Positions 51,717-58,927 of a DNA stretch of 64,000 bases are shown one piece after another. Position numbers and translations under genes: made by a program. The stretch is from Aquificaceae bacterium (lineage in GTDB: Bacteria; Aquificota; Aquificia; Aquificales; Aquificaceae), in assembly GCA_027079305.1 (NCBI GenBank), contig JALWVU010000055.1, positions 372,001 through 436,000 on the forward strand, read 5' to 3'. The first letter of the stretch is position 1. The number at the start of each line of letters is the position of its first letter. The notes beneath the pieces were generated by a model. The model saw nothing but the letters and a program-made list of their open reading frames with translations. It made no database searches and was not told the DNA's origin.

Positions 51717-52844
51717 ATGCGGGACGCCTTCATTCTCCTTTTCCTGATAGTCTCTTACAACTTCCTCCTCTGGTATATAACCTGGACTGGTCTTTCTCCC
51801 GTCCCACTTTTCCCGAAAGATCCTTATCATACTGTTCTTGTTCTATCTTACAACTCCGCCTTATATATCAGTTGGCTTTTCGGGGAAAGACATAAGGCGG
51901 TTCAGTGGATAGGTTATCTATTTGTCATTCAAATAATAGCCTTGAGCGTATACTCCGAGGATATAAGAGTAATATTAAAGGACCTTTCCCCCGTAATACT
52001 TACCTTTGCCCTTGTAGTCCTATTTGAATCCCCGACCGAGAAAAGGATTAAGAGCGTCGAGAAGGAAAGGGAGGCATTACTTAGGGAGATAGACAGGGTC
52101 AGAAAGGAGAGGGAGAAGGTAGAGGTTCACCTTAGAATGCTCAAAAGTGAGATAGAGGAGCTGGAGAAGGAGAAGGAAAAGGGCTCCAAGGAGCTGGAGG
52201 AGAGGCTTGCCCAGCTTCAGAGGGAACTTGAAGAGTATAAGGAGAAGGAGAGCAGGCTTCTCGAAACCAACAGGAAGCTCTTCCAGCTCCTTGAGATGAT
52301 GAGGGAGGATACAGAACCCGTGGGTGGGAAAGAGGAGCTCGCAAGTCTCAGAAGGGAGAGGAAGAGACTCGTTAAGGAGATAATAGGACTTCAGGAGCTT
52401 CTGGACGTATACGTGGACGAAAATGAGAAGCTGAAGGAAGATAACGCCAGGCTCAGAAGGAAGGTAGAGGAGCTGAACATAAAGCTCGGGAAGATGGAGA
52501 TTGAAAGAAAAACCTCCGATTCCCAAAAGGAAATTTACAGAGATATCTTAGAGGACCTGTTTCAGCTTAAGTTCTCCGAAAGGGTGGTGGAGGAGCTTCT
52601 CAGACTCCCTTCTCAGAAGAGGAAAGTCTTTCTTAAAGAACTTCTCAGATTCTCCCAGAGGGAGGGGCAGGAGAACGTGGAACCTCTATCTACCGTTCCC
52701 GGTATATACAAGCTCCGCTTCTCGGGCGGAAGGATCTACCTGAGAAAGAAGGACGGCTCCTGGGAGGTGGTGGGAGTTCTGGGATCGGAGGACGACAAGG
52801 AGAAGGATAGGTATATAAGAAACGTTTTGAGTAAAATAGATTAA
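51717..52844 (+). CDS. Membrane-anchored coiled-coil protein with RelE-like C-terminal domain
   Basis: 375 residues from the ATG at 51717. Residues 1-115 hold three or four hydrophobic helices. Residues about 120-300 are a long Glu/Lys/Arg coiled coil with leucine heptads. The last 70 residues (STVPGIYKLRF, then GGRIYLRKKDGSWEVVGVL) have the strand pattern of the RelE/ParE toxin fold. The catalytic residues of RelE cannot be mapped with confidence, so this may be a structural or ribosome-contacting domain rather than a toxin. The gene is divergent from the PfpI gene by 18 bases without a ribosome binding site and 32 bases upstream of the baeRF gene. Not a family I recognise as a whole. Confidence 0.72.
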   Translation: MRDAFILLFLIVSYNFLLWYITWTGLSPVPLFPKDPYHTVLVLSYNSALYISWLFGERHKAVQWIGYLFVIQIIALSVYSEDIRVILKDLSPVILTFALVVLFESPTEKRIKSVEKEREALLREIDRVRKEREKVEVHLRMLKSEIEELEKEKEKGSKELEERLAQLQRELEEYKEKESRLLETNRKLFQLLEMMREDTEPVGGKEELASLRRERKRLVKEIIGLQELLDVYVDENEKLKEDNARLRRKVEELNIKLGKMEIERKTSDSQKEIYRDILEDLFQLKFSERVVEELLRLPSQKRKVFLKELLRFSQREGQENVEPLSTVPGIYKLRFSGGRIYLRKKDGSWEVVGVLGSEDDKEKDRYIRNVLSKID

Positions 52845-52876
52845 AGATTTCCATAACACCCACAGGAGGAAAATAA

Positions 52877-54100
52877 ATGGCAAACCTGAGAGAAACGCTG
52901 GAAAATCTCGCCTCCTTCAGGCCCGAGGGAGCGCTGGTAACATCCCTGTATCTGCACCTCAGACCCGAGGAAAGGCAGGACAGGAAGTATCTGAGGATCT
53001 ACAAGGACATGGTGAAGGAGAAAAAGCTCGAGCTCGGGAGGAGGGAGCTTCCGAAAGATGTTCTGGACTCGATCGAGAAGGATTTTGAGACCATAGGAGA
53101 GTTCCTCTCAGATCCTAAAAACCTGGAAGGGTGCAGGGGCATAGCGGTCTTCTCCTGCTCGAAAGAGAAGTTCTTCCAGGTCGTGAAGCTCCCCTACGTC
53201 TACAGGAGCAGACTGATGGTTGCCCCCGATCCACTCATAAGGGAGATAGCGGCCATAGACGAGGAGTTCGGAAGGGTAGGTGTCCTCCTCGTGGATAGGA
53301 AGCACGTAAGGTTCTTCCTCATGGACATAGAGAGCGTGACCGAGAGCGTGGACTTCCTCGAACCTCTCGCCACGCGGGCCCACAGGTTCCACAGCGGTGG
53401 AAGCGGACTCAAAGGTGCGGAGGGAACCTTCCAGCTGAAGATGCCTTCCCGTGGAGCGGCCCCCAACATGGTCCAGCACTCCTACGGAGAGTGGCGCTTC
53501 CACATGAGGATACAGGAGGAGTGGCACAGGATCCTAAAGCTGGCCGCGGACGCCGCCTTCGAGGACTGGAAGAGGAGCAAGTTCGACAGACTCGTTGTGG
53601 GAGGCTTCGTAGAGGAGGGCCTGAGGGATATAGAGAACCACCTCCACGCCTATTTAAAGGAGAGGCTGGTGGGATACATAGAGATCAACCCTTCCGAGGC
53701 CAGGCCCCACGAGGTTGCGGAGAAGGTTCTGAATCTCCTCTGGGAGAAGGACAGGGAGCAGGAAAAAGAGCTTATATCCGAGCTTCAGGAGCTTATCGGA
53801 AAGGGCCTTGCGGTGAACGGAACCTCTAAGGTCCTCGAGATGCTCTCCATAGGCAACGTGAGGACGATCCTTATACCCGAGGACTTCGAGAAGCCAGGAT
53901 ATCTCTGTCCTGAGACTCACCTCGTATTCCTCAAGCCCGAGTGCCCCATCGAGGGAGAGGAGCCCATCCAGATAGAGGACATAGTGGACGAGGTGATAGA
54001 GGAGGCCCTGGAGCAGAGGGCGAGCGTTGAGGTGATAGTGGACAAGGAGCTTCAGAAGAAGGTGGACGGACTCGCCGCTTTCCTTAGATTTAGCCTATGA
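52877..54100 (+). CDS. baeRF-family (bacterial eRF1-like) protein
   Basis: 407-residue protein resembling archaeo-eukaryotic release factor 1 in its three-part layout: an N-terminal alpha/beta region, a central domain with VGVLLVDRKHVRFFLMD leading into a helical block (AADAAFEDWKRSKFDRLVVGGF), and a C-terminal L7Ae-like domain ending SVEVIVDKELQKKVDGLAAFLRF. The GGQ tripeptide is not present; the equivalent loop reads HSGGSGLKG...QHSYGEW. baeRF proteins are proposed to act in ribosome rescue or translation-linked conflict. AGGAGG precedes the ATG. It overlaps the NYN RNase gene by ATGA, a suggestive pairing. Confidence 0.82.
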   Translation: MANLRETLENLASFRPEGALVTSLYLHLRPEERQDRKYLRIYKDMVKEKKLELGRRELPKDVLDSIEKDFETIGEFLSDPKNLEGCRGIAVFSCSKEKFFQVVKLPYVYRSRLMVAPDPLIREIAAIDEEFGRVGVLLVDRKHVRFFLMDIESVTESVDFLEPLATRAHRFHSGGSGLKGAEGTFQLKMPSRGAAPNMVQHSYGEWRFHMRIQEEWHRILKLAADAAFEDWKRSKFDRLVVGGFVEEGLRDIENHLHAYLKERLVGYIEINPSEARPHEVAEKVLNLLWEKDREQEKELISELQELIGKGLAVNGTSKVLEMLSIGNVRTILIPEDFEKPGYLCPETHLVFLKPECPIEGEEPIQIEDIVDEVIEEALEQRASVEVIVDKELQKKVDGLAAFLRFSL

Positions 54101-54693
54101 ACGAAGAGAGGCTGATGATCTTCATCGACGGCTCCAATCTGTTCCACGGGATAAGGTATCTCAACATAAAGATAGACTACACCAAGCTGGTGGAGTTCCT
54201 GAGAGAGAGCAGGAGGCTGGTGAGGGCCTACTTCTACACCGCGGTCCCTCAGGACAGGGACGTGAAGAAAGGAACACCAGAGTGGGAGAGCCTGGTGAGG
54301 CAGAAGAGGTTCTTGGAAGAGCTCGCCCTCTCGGGCATAAAGGTTAAGCTCGCCAAGCTCAGAAGGCTCCCCTCGGGGGAGTTCGTGGAGAAAGAGGTGG
54401 ACATAATGCTCGCCACCGACATGCTCTCTCTGGCCTTCCAGGACGCCTACGACACCGCAGTCCTCGTGAGCGGGGACAGCGACTTCATATACACGGTGGA
54501 GGAGGTCCAGAGGATAGGAAAGAGGGTCGAGAACGCCACCTTCAAGAAGACGAGCTCCTACAACCTCAGGAAAGTATGTGACAGGTTCATACTACTGGAC
54601 AACTTCATAGACCGCTTCACCTACGAGGATAAACCCGCCCTCTACGAGGAGGTGGGCTTCTGGGCCAAGATAAAGAGCCTCTGGAAGAGATGA
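54097..54693 (+). CDS. NYN-domain (LabA/DUF88) RNase-like protein
   Basis: 198-residue PIN-like nuclease domain protein. Acidic residues expected at the metal site are visible: FIDGSNLFHG (D10), KEVDIMLATDM (D103, D109) and VSGDSDF (D125, D127). These proteins are predicted to cut RNA. It overlaps the baeRF gene by ATGA and the pyrophosphatase gene by 4 bases, so all three are probably co-expressed. Its target RNA is unknown; a stalled ribosome mRNA or tRNA is an inference from the baeRF partner. Confidence 0.88.
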   Translation: MNEERLMIFIDGSNLFHGIRYLNIKIDYTKLVEFLRESRRLVRAYFYTAVPQDRDVKKGTPEWESLVRQKRFLEELALSGIKVKLAKLRRLPSGEFVEKEVDIMLATDMLSLAFQDAYDTAVLVSGDSDFIYTVEEVQRIGKRVENATFKKTSSYNLRKVCDRFILLDNFIDRFTYEDKPALYEEVGFWAKIKSLWKR

Positions 54694-55292
54694 AGATACT
54701 GGTGGCCACAACTAACCGGGGGAAGCTCGAGGAGATAAGGAGGATCCTGAACCCCCTCGGATACGAGGTGATGGAACCTCCCGAAAAGCTGGAGGTAGAG
54801 GAGAGGGGAACGACCTTCTTGGAGAACGCCTATCTGAAGGCCAGAGCTTACTACGAGAGGTTCAAGGTTCCCTCCCTTGCGGACGACTCGGGCCTGGTGG
54901 TGGATGCATTCGGAGGCTATCCCGGGGTGTTCTCGAGCAGGTTCCACTCTATTGAGTTCGGAGGAAGGGAGGACCTCAGAGACTCTGTGGACGAGGCCAA
55001 CGTCAGAAAGCTCCTAAGACTCTTGAAGGGGAAAGAAAACAGGAGGGCCAGCTTCGTAGCCTGCGTGGTCCTTTACTTGGGAGACGGAGGCCTCTTTGCG
55101 GAGGGAGAGTGCAGGGGAAGCGTAGCGGAGTTCCCGAGGGGATCCGGAGGCTTCGGATACGATCCGGTCTTCGTTCCCGAGGGCTACGATAGAACCATGG
55201 CCCAGCTTAGCCCCGAGGAGAAGGACAGGATATCTCACAGGGGCAGGGCCCTCAGGAAGCTGGCGGATCTTTTAAAGAGATGTGATCTGTAG
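54690..55292 (+). CDS. rdgB: Inosine/xanthosine triphosphate pyrophosphatase (RdgB/HAM1)
   Basis: 200-residue nucleotide house-cleaning enzyme that removes ITP, XTP and dITP. Motifs: TTNRGKLEEIRRIL at the N-terminus, TTFLENAYLKARAYY, LADDSGLVVDA, GGFGYDPVFVPEG and SHRGRALRKL. It overlaps NYN by 4 bases and the downstream gamma-like gene by one base (TAGTG). Confidence 0.95.
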   Translation: MKILVATTNRGKLEEIRRILNPLGYEVMEPPEKLEVEERGTTFLENAYLKARAYYERFKVPSLADDSGLVVDAFGGYPGVFSSRFHSIEFGGREDLRDSVDEANVRKLLRLLKGKENRRASFVACVVLYLGDGGLFAEGECRGSVAEFPRGSGGFGYDPVFVPEGYDRTMAQLSPEEKDRISHRGRALRKLADLLKRCDL

Positions 55293-56473
55293 TGGAGATA
55301 GGGAAGAAAATAAGAACCTTCGAGGCCCTCAGGAGCACCCTGAACCTCTGGGAGGTCCTTGCGGTAAACAGATACAAAAAATACAGCTCCCTCGTGGGTG
55401 CCCAGCTCCCGTATTTTCTGAGGCTACAGGAGGTTCTCGAACACCTCTGCGCCCTCTACCCGGGAACCAGGAGCGACCTCCTGCGGGTCAGGGAGGAAAG
55501 GAGCGTGGACCTTCTCATACTCACCTCCGACAGAGGCTATCTGGGAGACTTCATCCCGAGAATCCTCAGGAAGGCGGAGGATTTCATTGAGGCCAGAAGG
55601 GAAATCAAGATAAGTCTCTTCCTGGCGGGAAGGAGGGGAGCTTTGAGGAAATACATGGAAGGGGGAGCTGTCCTCTTCGAGGAGGTCCTCACAAAGGACG
55701 TGAGCTGGGAAGTGGTGGAGAAGATCAGGAACACCTTGGTGGAACGCTACAGGAAAGGGATGAGCGACGCCTGCTACGTTATCTTCCAGAGGCCGAGAGT
55801 GGAGGGAGGCAGGTTCTTAGAGCTGGAGAGGAGGGAGAGAAGGGAAGCGGTTTTGGAAGGGAGCCCTTTCTTCTACACCGGCTTCAGCGAGGTTCTCAAG
55901 CTGGAGCCAAAACGTATGGTGGAGACGGGAGGATACGGGCCCGTGGTGGTGAGGTTCCTGCCTCCTGAAATAAAGGGAAGGTATACCAAAAAATTTGTCC
56001 TTAATTTGGAGGTCCCTGAGGAGGAGCTGATAGAAAGTCTTCTGGAACTCTATCTCAACTTCTTCATGAGGGAAATCTTCTTAGAGCACTTTGCCTCCCT
56101 GAACTTTGCCAGATACAGAACCGTATCCCGAATTCTCGAAAACATAGACAGGAAGCTGAGAACATACAGGCTACTTGTGAACAAGCTCAGGCAGGAGAAG
56201 ATAACGAAGGAGATACAGGATATAGTGTTCTCTCTGATAGCTACCGAGGGAAAAGAGTTCAGATCCTATCAAGAAAATCTTTGGACTCTGGAGGTGGACC
56301 TTCACATAGATGAGGATGTTGTTAAGTATCTGATAGACAGACTCAAAAACCTCGGTTTTACCGTGGGAGGGGTGGAGAGGAGGAACCTCTTAGGCGGTTT
56401 CAAACTGCTGAAACCCGGAAGGGCTATCGATCTCTCCATAGCAGGACTTCTGAACAGCCTGAAGCGGTTATAA
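55292..56473 (+). CDS. ATP synthase gamma-like protein fused to a delta-like C-terminal domain
   Basis: 393 residues against about 290 for ordinary F1 gamma. Residues 1-316 align by eye with gamma: N-terminal helix with IGKKIRTFEALRS, the LTSDRGYLGDF strand (78-87), an alpha/beta middle, and the C-terminal helix with LVNKLRQEKITKEIQDIV (295-312), matching the usual NKARQAxITxEIxEIV. Residues about 330-393 match the C-terminal domain of subunit delta (OSCP), including RRNLLGGFKL and AIDLSIAGLLNSLKRL. Start is GTG, overlapping rdgB by one base. No other ATP synthase genes are in the window. It could be the real gamma/stalk subunit, a specialised paralogue, or a protein with a new role. Confidence 0.75.
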   Translation: MEIGKKIRTFEALRSTLNLWEVLAVNRYKKYSSLVGAQLPYFLRLQEVLEHLCALYPGTRSDLLRVREERSVDLLILTSDRGYLGDFIPRILRKAEDFIEARREIKISLFLAGRRGALRKYMEGGAVLFEEVLTKDVSWEVVEKIRNTLVERYRKGMSDACYVIFQRPRVEGGRFLELERRERREAVLEGSPFFYTGFSEVLKLEPKRMVETGGYGPVVVRFLPPEIKGRYTKKFVLNLEVPEEELIESLLELYLNFFMREIFLEHFASLNFARYRTVSRILENIDRKLRTYRLLVNKLRQEKITKEIQDIVFSLIATEGKEFRSYQENLWTLEVDLHIDEDVVKYLIDRLKNLGFTVGGVERRNLLGGFKLLKPGRAIDLSIAGLLNSLKRL

Positions 56474-56482
56474 TTTAACGGG

Positions 56483-57010
56483 ATGGCGGTAGTAAAACCC
56501 TACAAGGGTGTTTTCCCAAAAGTTCATCCATCGGTTTACCTTTCGGATAACGTTTATGTGATAGGGGATGTGGAGATAGGGGAGGACTCCTCCGTATGGT
56601 TCGGAAGCGTGATAAGGGGAGACGTTAACTACATAAAGATAGGCAAGAGGACCAATATACAGGACAACTCGGTGGTTCACGTTACCCACGATACCCATCC
56701 CACCATAGTAGGGGACAACGTAACGGTTGGACACAGGGTTATCCTACACGGGTGCCTTCTGGGAAACAACATCCTCGTGGGTATGGGTGCGGTAATAATG
56801 GACGGTGTGGAGATAGAAGATTACGTGCTGGTGGGGGCGGGCGCTCTTATAACTCCCAACAAAAAGATACCGTCGGGCGTGCTCGTTGCCGGTGTTCCCG
56901 CAAAGATCGTAAGAGATCTCAGGGAGGAGGAGATAAAGCTGATAGAGGAGTCCGCAGAGAACTACGTTAGGTATAAGAACGAGTATTTGAACACTCAAGG
57001 GCTTACTTGA
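56483..57010 (+). CDS. Gamma-carbonic-anhydrase-family hexapeptide protein
   Basis: 175-residue left-handed beta-helix protein of the YrdA/PaaY/CaiE type, related to Cam gamma carbonic anhydrase. Three metal-ligand His candidates are present in HVTHDTHPT and GHRVILHGC. Hexapeptide repeats ([LIV]-G-x4) run from about residue 28 to 150, followed by a short C-terminal helix. It may hydrate CO2 for carbon fixation or be an inactive scaffold. No acidic loop of the Cam type is evident. Confidence 0.9.
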   Translation: MAVVKPYKGVFPKVHPSVYLSDNVYVIGDVEIGEDSSVWFGSVIRGDVNYIKIGKRTNIQDNSVVHVTHDTHPTIVGDNVTVGHRVILHGCLLGNNILVGMGAVIMDGVEIEDYVLVGAGALITPNKKIPSGVLVAGVPAKIVRDLREEEIKLIEESAENYVRYKNEYLNTQGLT

Positions 57011-57075
57011 TACTCTTTTACGGAGGGTCAGGACCGGGGATTGAGATCTGTTTATAAATAAATGGAGGTAGGGAG

Positions 57076-57546
57076 ATGTTCAGAGAGCTGGCTGTGCCAG
57101 AGGAAGTAGGGGACAGAGAGGTAAGGGATATTTTCAAACTTCTCCTCGAAATGAGTTCCGAGGTCTACGGTGAGCTTGGCGCGGGATTTCCCGAAGACAT
57201 CTACCAGAAGGCCCTTCAGGTAGAAATGAGACAGAGAGGTATAAGGTTCCAGAGGGAGGTGAACATAGAGATCTTTTACAAGCAGATACCTATAGGTTTC
57301 GACAGGCCTGACTTTATAATAAGGCCCTTCTCCAACGGTAGCATGCACCTATCTAAACCCGTGGTGGTTGAACTTAAGGCGGTAAAGAAGATAGAGGAAA
57401 AGCACAAGGTCCAGGCAAGAACATACCTGATTTCCCTTCCTCATTCCTCCGATGGAGAACTGAACGAGTGCAGGCACTGTTTTCTTGTGAACTTTCCCTC
57501 AAATGGGGCTGATAGCATTGATATTCTACTAATAGAAAAATCATGA
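57076..57546 (+). CDS. GxxExxY protein (PDDEXK nuclease-like fold)
   Basis: 156-residue member of the GxxExxY family (PF13366), with the name motif at G37-E40-Y43 and nuclease-fold residues in RPDFII and VVVELKAV (ExK). Family members are common in bacteria, but function is not established. GGAGG precedes the ATG at 57076. It overlaps dcd by ATGA, so it is part of a short operon with nucleotide metabolism. Confidence 0.85.
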   Translation: MFRELAVPEEVGDREVRDIFKLLLEMSSEVYGELGAGFPEDIYQKALQVEMRQRGIRFQREVNIEIFYKQIPIGFDRPDFIIRPFSNGSMHLSKPVVVELKAVKKIEEKHKVQARTYLISLPHSSDGELNECRHCFLVNFPSNGADSIDILLIEKS

Positions 57547-58079
57547 TACTGAGCGACAGGACGATCAAGGAGCTTATAGACAAGGGCGACCTTGTGGTAG
57601 ATCCGTTCGATGAGTCCCAGGTTCAGTGTTCTTCCCTTGACCTCAGGTTAGGAGACGAGTTCGTCAGATTCAAAGGATCCGGGACAATAGATGTAAGGGA
57701 AGGTGTTAAGGACATAGAAAAAGAGGTGGTGAGCGAGTGTATAGAGATAGGCCCGAAAGAGTTCCTGCTCGCAACTACAGTCGAATACATAAAGCTTCCA
57801 CCCCACATAACCGCCTTCGTGGAGGGTAGATCTTCTCTCGGTAGACTCGGTCTCTTCATAGAGAACGCGGGGTGGGTGGATGCAGGCTTCGAGGGACAGA
57901 TAACCTTGGAGCTATATAACGCCAACAGCGTTCCTATCAGACTTTACGTAGGTATGAGGGTATGCCAGCTCGTCTTTGCAAAGCTTGACAGAACTCCGGA
58001 GAAGGTATACAGCGGTAAATACAGAGGTCAGAGAGGAGTCACCCCATCAAAGATAGAGATGGACAGGGAGCTGAAATGA
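57543..58079 (+). CDS. dcd: dCTP deaminase
   Basis: 178-residue trimeric enzyme that converts dCTP to dUTP (or dUMP in bifunctional forms) for dTTP synthesis. Motifs: ILSDRTIKELI, CSSLDLRLGDEF, EGRSSLGRLGLF (catalytic Ser/Arg) and NAGWVDAGFEGQITLEL (catalytic Glu). Overlaps by ATGA on both sides. Confidence 0.95.
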   Translation: MILSDRTIKELIDKGDLVVDPFDESQVQCSSLDLRLGDEFVRFKGSGTIDVREGVKDIEKEVVSECIEIGPKEFLLATTVEYIKLPPHITAFVEGRSSLGRLGLFIENAGWVDAGFEGQITLELYNANSVPIRLYVGMRVCQLVFAKLDRTPEKVYSGKYRGQRGVTPSKIEMDRELK

Positions 58080-58495
58080 AGTTCTTGCTACTGGCAGTCA
58101 TCCTCTTCCTTTCCTCGTGCGCTCAAAAGGTGGACCGTCATGCGGAGACGAAGGGACCCATTTACTATCCTCCCGTTAAAGGAAGCGTAGAAAATATGGG
58201 AAGGGGACTCTTCATAAAGTCGAGATGCGGTGATTATGTTAGGGCGGTGGAGACGGGCAGGGTGGTTTATTCAGGGAGGGATTTGGAGAACTACGGATGG
58301 GTGGTTATAATCGAGCAGAAGGACGGATACATCTCGGTTTACGGTAAGATGGGCAAACCCTGGGTAAAGACCGGGGAAAAGGTGAAAGTTCGTCAGGTCA
58401 TAGGCAAGGTAGGAAGAAGGAGGGGCATATGCGGACTGTATTACGAGCTGAGGAGAAAGGATGGGCAACCGGTAAAGCCTTCCATAAGGTGGTAG
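58076..58495 (+). CDS. Degenerate LytM (M23-like) lipoprotein
   Basis: 139-residue lipoprotein with lipobox LSSC (C15) and one LytM/M23-like beta domain (about 40-139). The catalytic histidines of M23 are missing: where HxH is expected the sequence reads YYELR, and VYAHL appears as VYGKM. Such inactive LytM proteins (EnvC/NlpD type) activate amidases rather than cut peptidoglycan. It overlaps dcd by ATGA and the small Cys-rich gene by 7 bases. Confidence 0.82.
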   Translation: MKFLLLAVILFLSSCAQKVDRHAETKGPIYYPPVKGSVENMGRGLFIKSRCGDYVRAVETGRVVYSGRDLENYGWVVIIEQKDGYISVYGKMGKPWVKTGEKVKVRQVIGKVGRRRGICGLYYELRRKDGQPVKPSIRW

Positions 58496-58743
58496 GACTG
58501 CTCCTTATACTGCTGATCGCGGGTGAGGGTTTCTCTCTTGACGTTCTCGACAGGTGTGAGGTGAAATACAAAAGGTGCGCCTTCGATTGTGTTCAAGAGT
58601 TTCCCTTAGATAAGGAGAAGAGAGGGGGATGTTTGACGAGGTGCAAGTTCAACAAGGGTCTGTGCAAAGCCAAGGAGGGGGCGGAAAAAACAATAAATAG
58701 CATTAAGAAGTTCCTCGAGGGCTTTTCTAAGGAAGGGAAGTGA
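58489..58743 (+). CDS. Small secreted protein with twin CX3C motifs
   Basis: 84 residues from the GTG at 58489 (an ATG at 58429 adds residues inside the preceding gene). It has a signal peptide to about residue 16. The mature part has six cysteines (C23, C30, C34, C48, C52, C59) with symmetric spacing CX6C-X3-C ... CX3C-X6-C, and a Lys-rich helical tail. The twin CX3C layout is that of disulfide-linked helical hairpins such as mitochondrial small Tims. No bacterial family is recognised; a periplasmic chaperone or binder is speculative. Confidence 0.62.
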   Translation: MVGLLLILLIAGEGFSLDVLDRCEVKYKRCAFDCVQEFPLDKEKRGGCLTRCKFNKGLCKAKEGAEKTINSIKKFLEGFSKEGK

Positions 58744-58784
58744 TCATCACCTTAGAACAAGCGCTCTTCAGGGGGATTAAGGTC

Positions 58785-58813
58785 TTGACGCTCCCTCACC
58801 ATCAATGTATAAT
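58785..58813 (+). promoter_or_regulatory. Promoter of tRNA-Glu (and probably apgM)
   Basis: TTGACG at 58785-58790, exact 17-base spacer, consensus TATAAT at 58808-58813, 23 bases before the tRNA. It is the strongest sigma-70-type promoter seen in the window. Confidence 0.8.
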
Positions 58814-58836
58814 AAACTCCCAGCTACGGAAAGGCA

Positions 58837-58914
58837 GCCCCCATCGTCTAGCCTGGCCTAGGACGCCGGCCTTTCACGCCGGAAACGCGGGTTCAAATCC
58901 CGCTGGGGGTGCCA
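58837..58914 (+). tRNA. tRNA-Glu (anticodon TTC)
   Basis: Cloverleaf complete: acceptor strands GCCCCCA and TGGGGGT (first pair G-T), a D arm, anticodon stem CCGGC/GCCGG with loop CTTTCAC giving anticodon TTC (58872-58874), T arm GCGGG/CCCGC around TTCAAAT, discriminator G and an encoded CCA at 58912-58914. Confidence 0.96.
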
Positions 58915-58927
58915 TCTCCCTTCCAAA

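Noticed and set aside
57076-57546. Toxin-antitoxin or restriction role for the GxxExxY protein
   Set aside because: The nuclease-like fold is suggestive, but it has no antitoxin or methylase partner and is coupled to dcd, so no defence claim is made.
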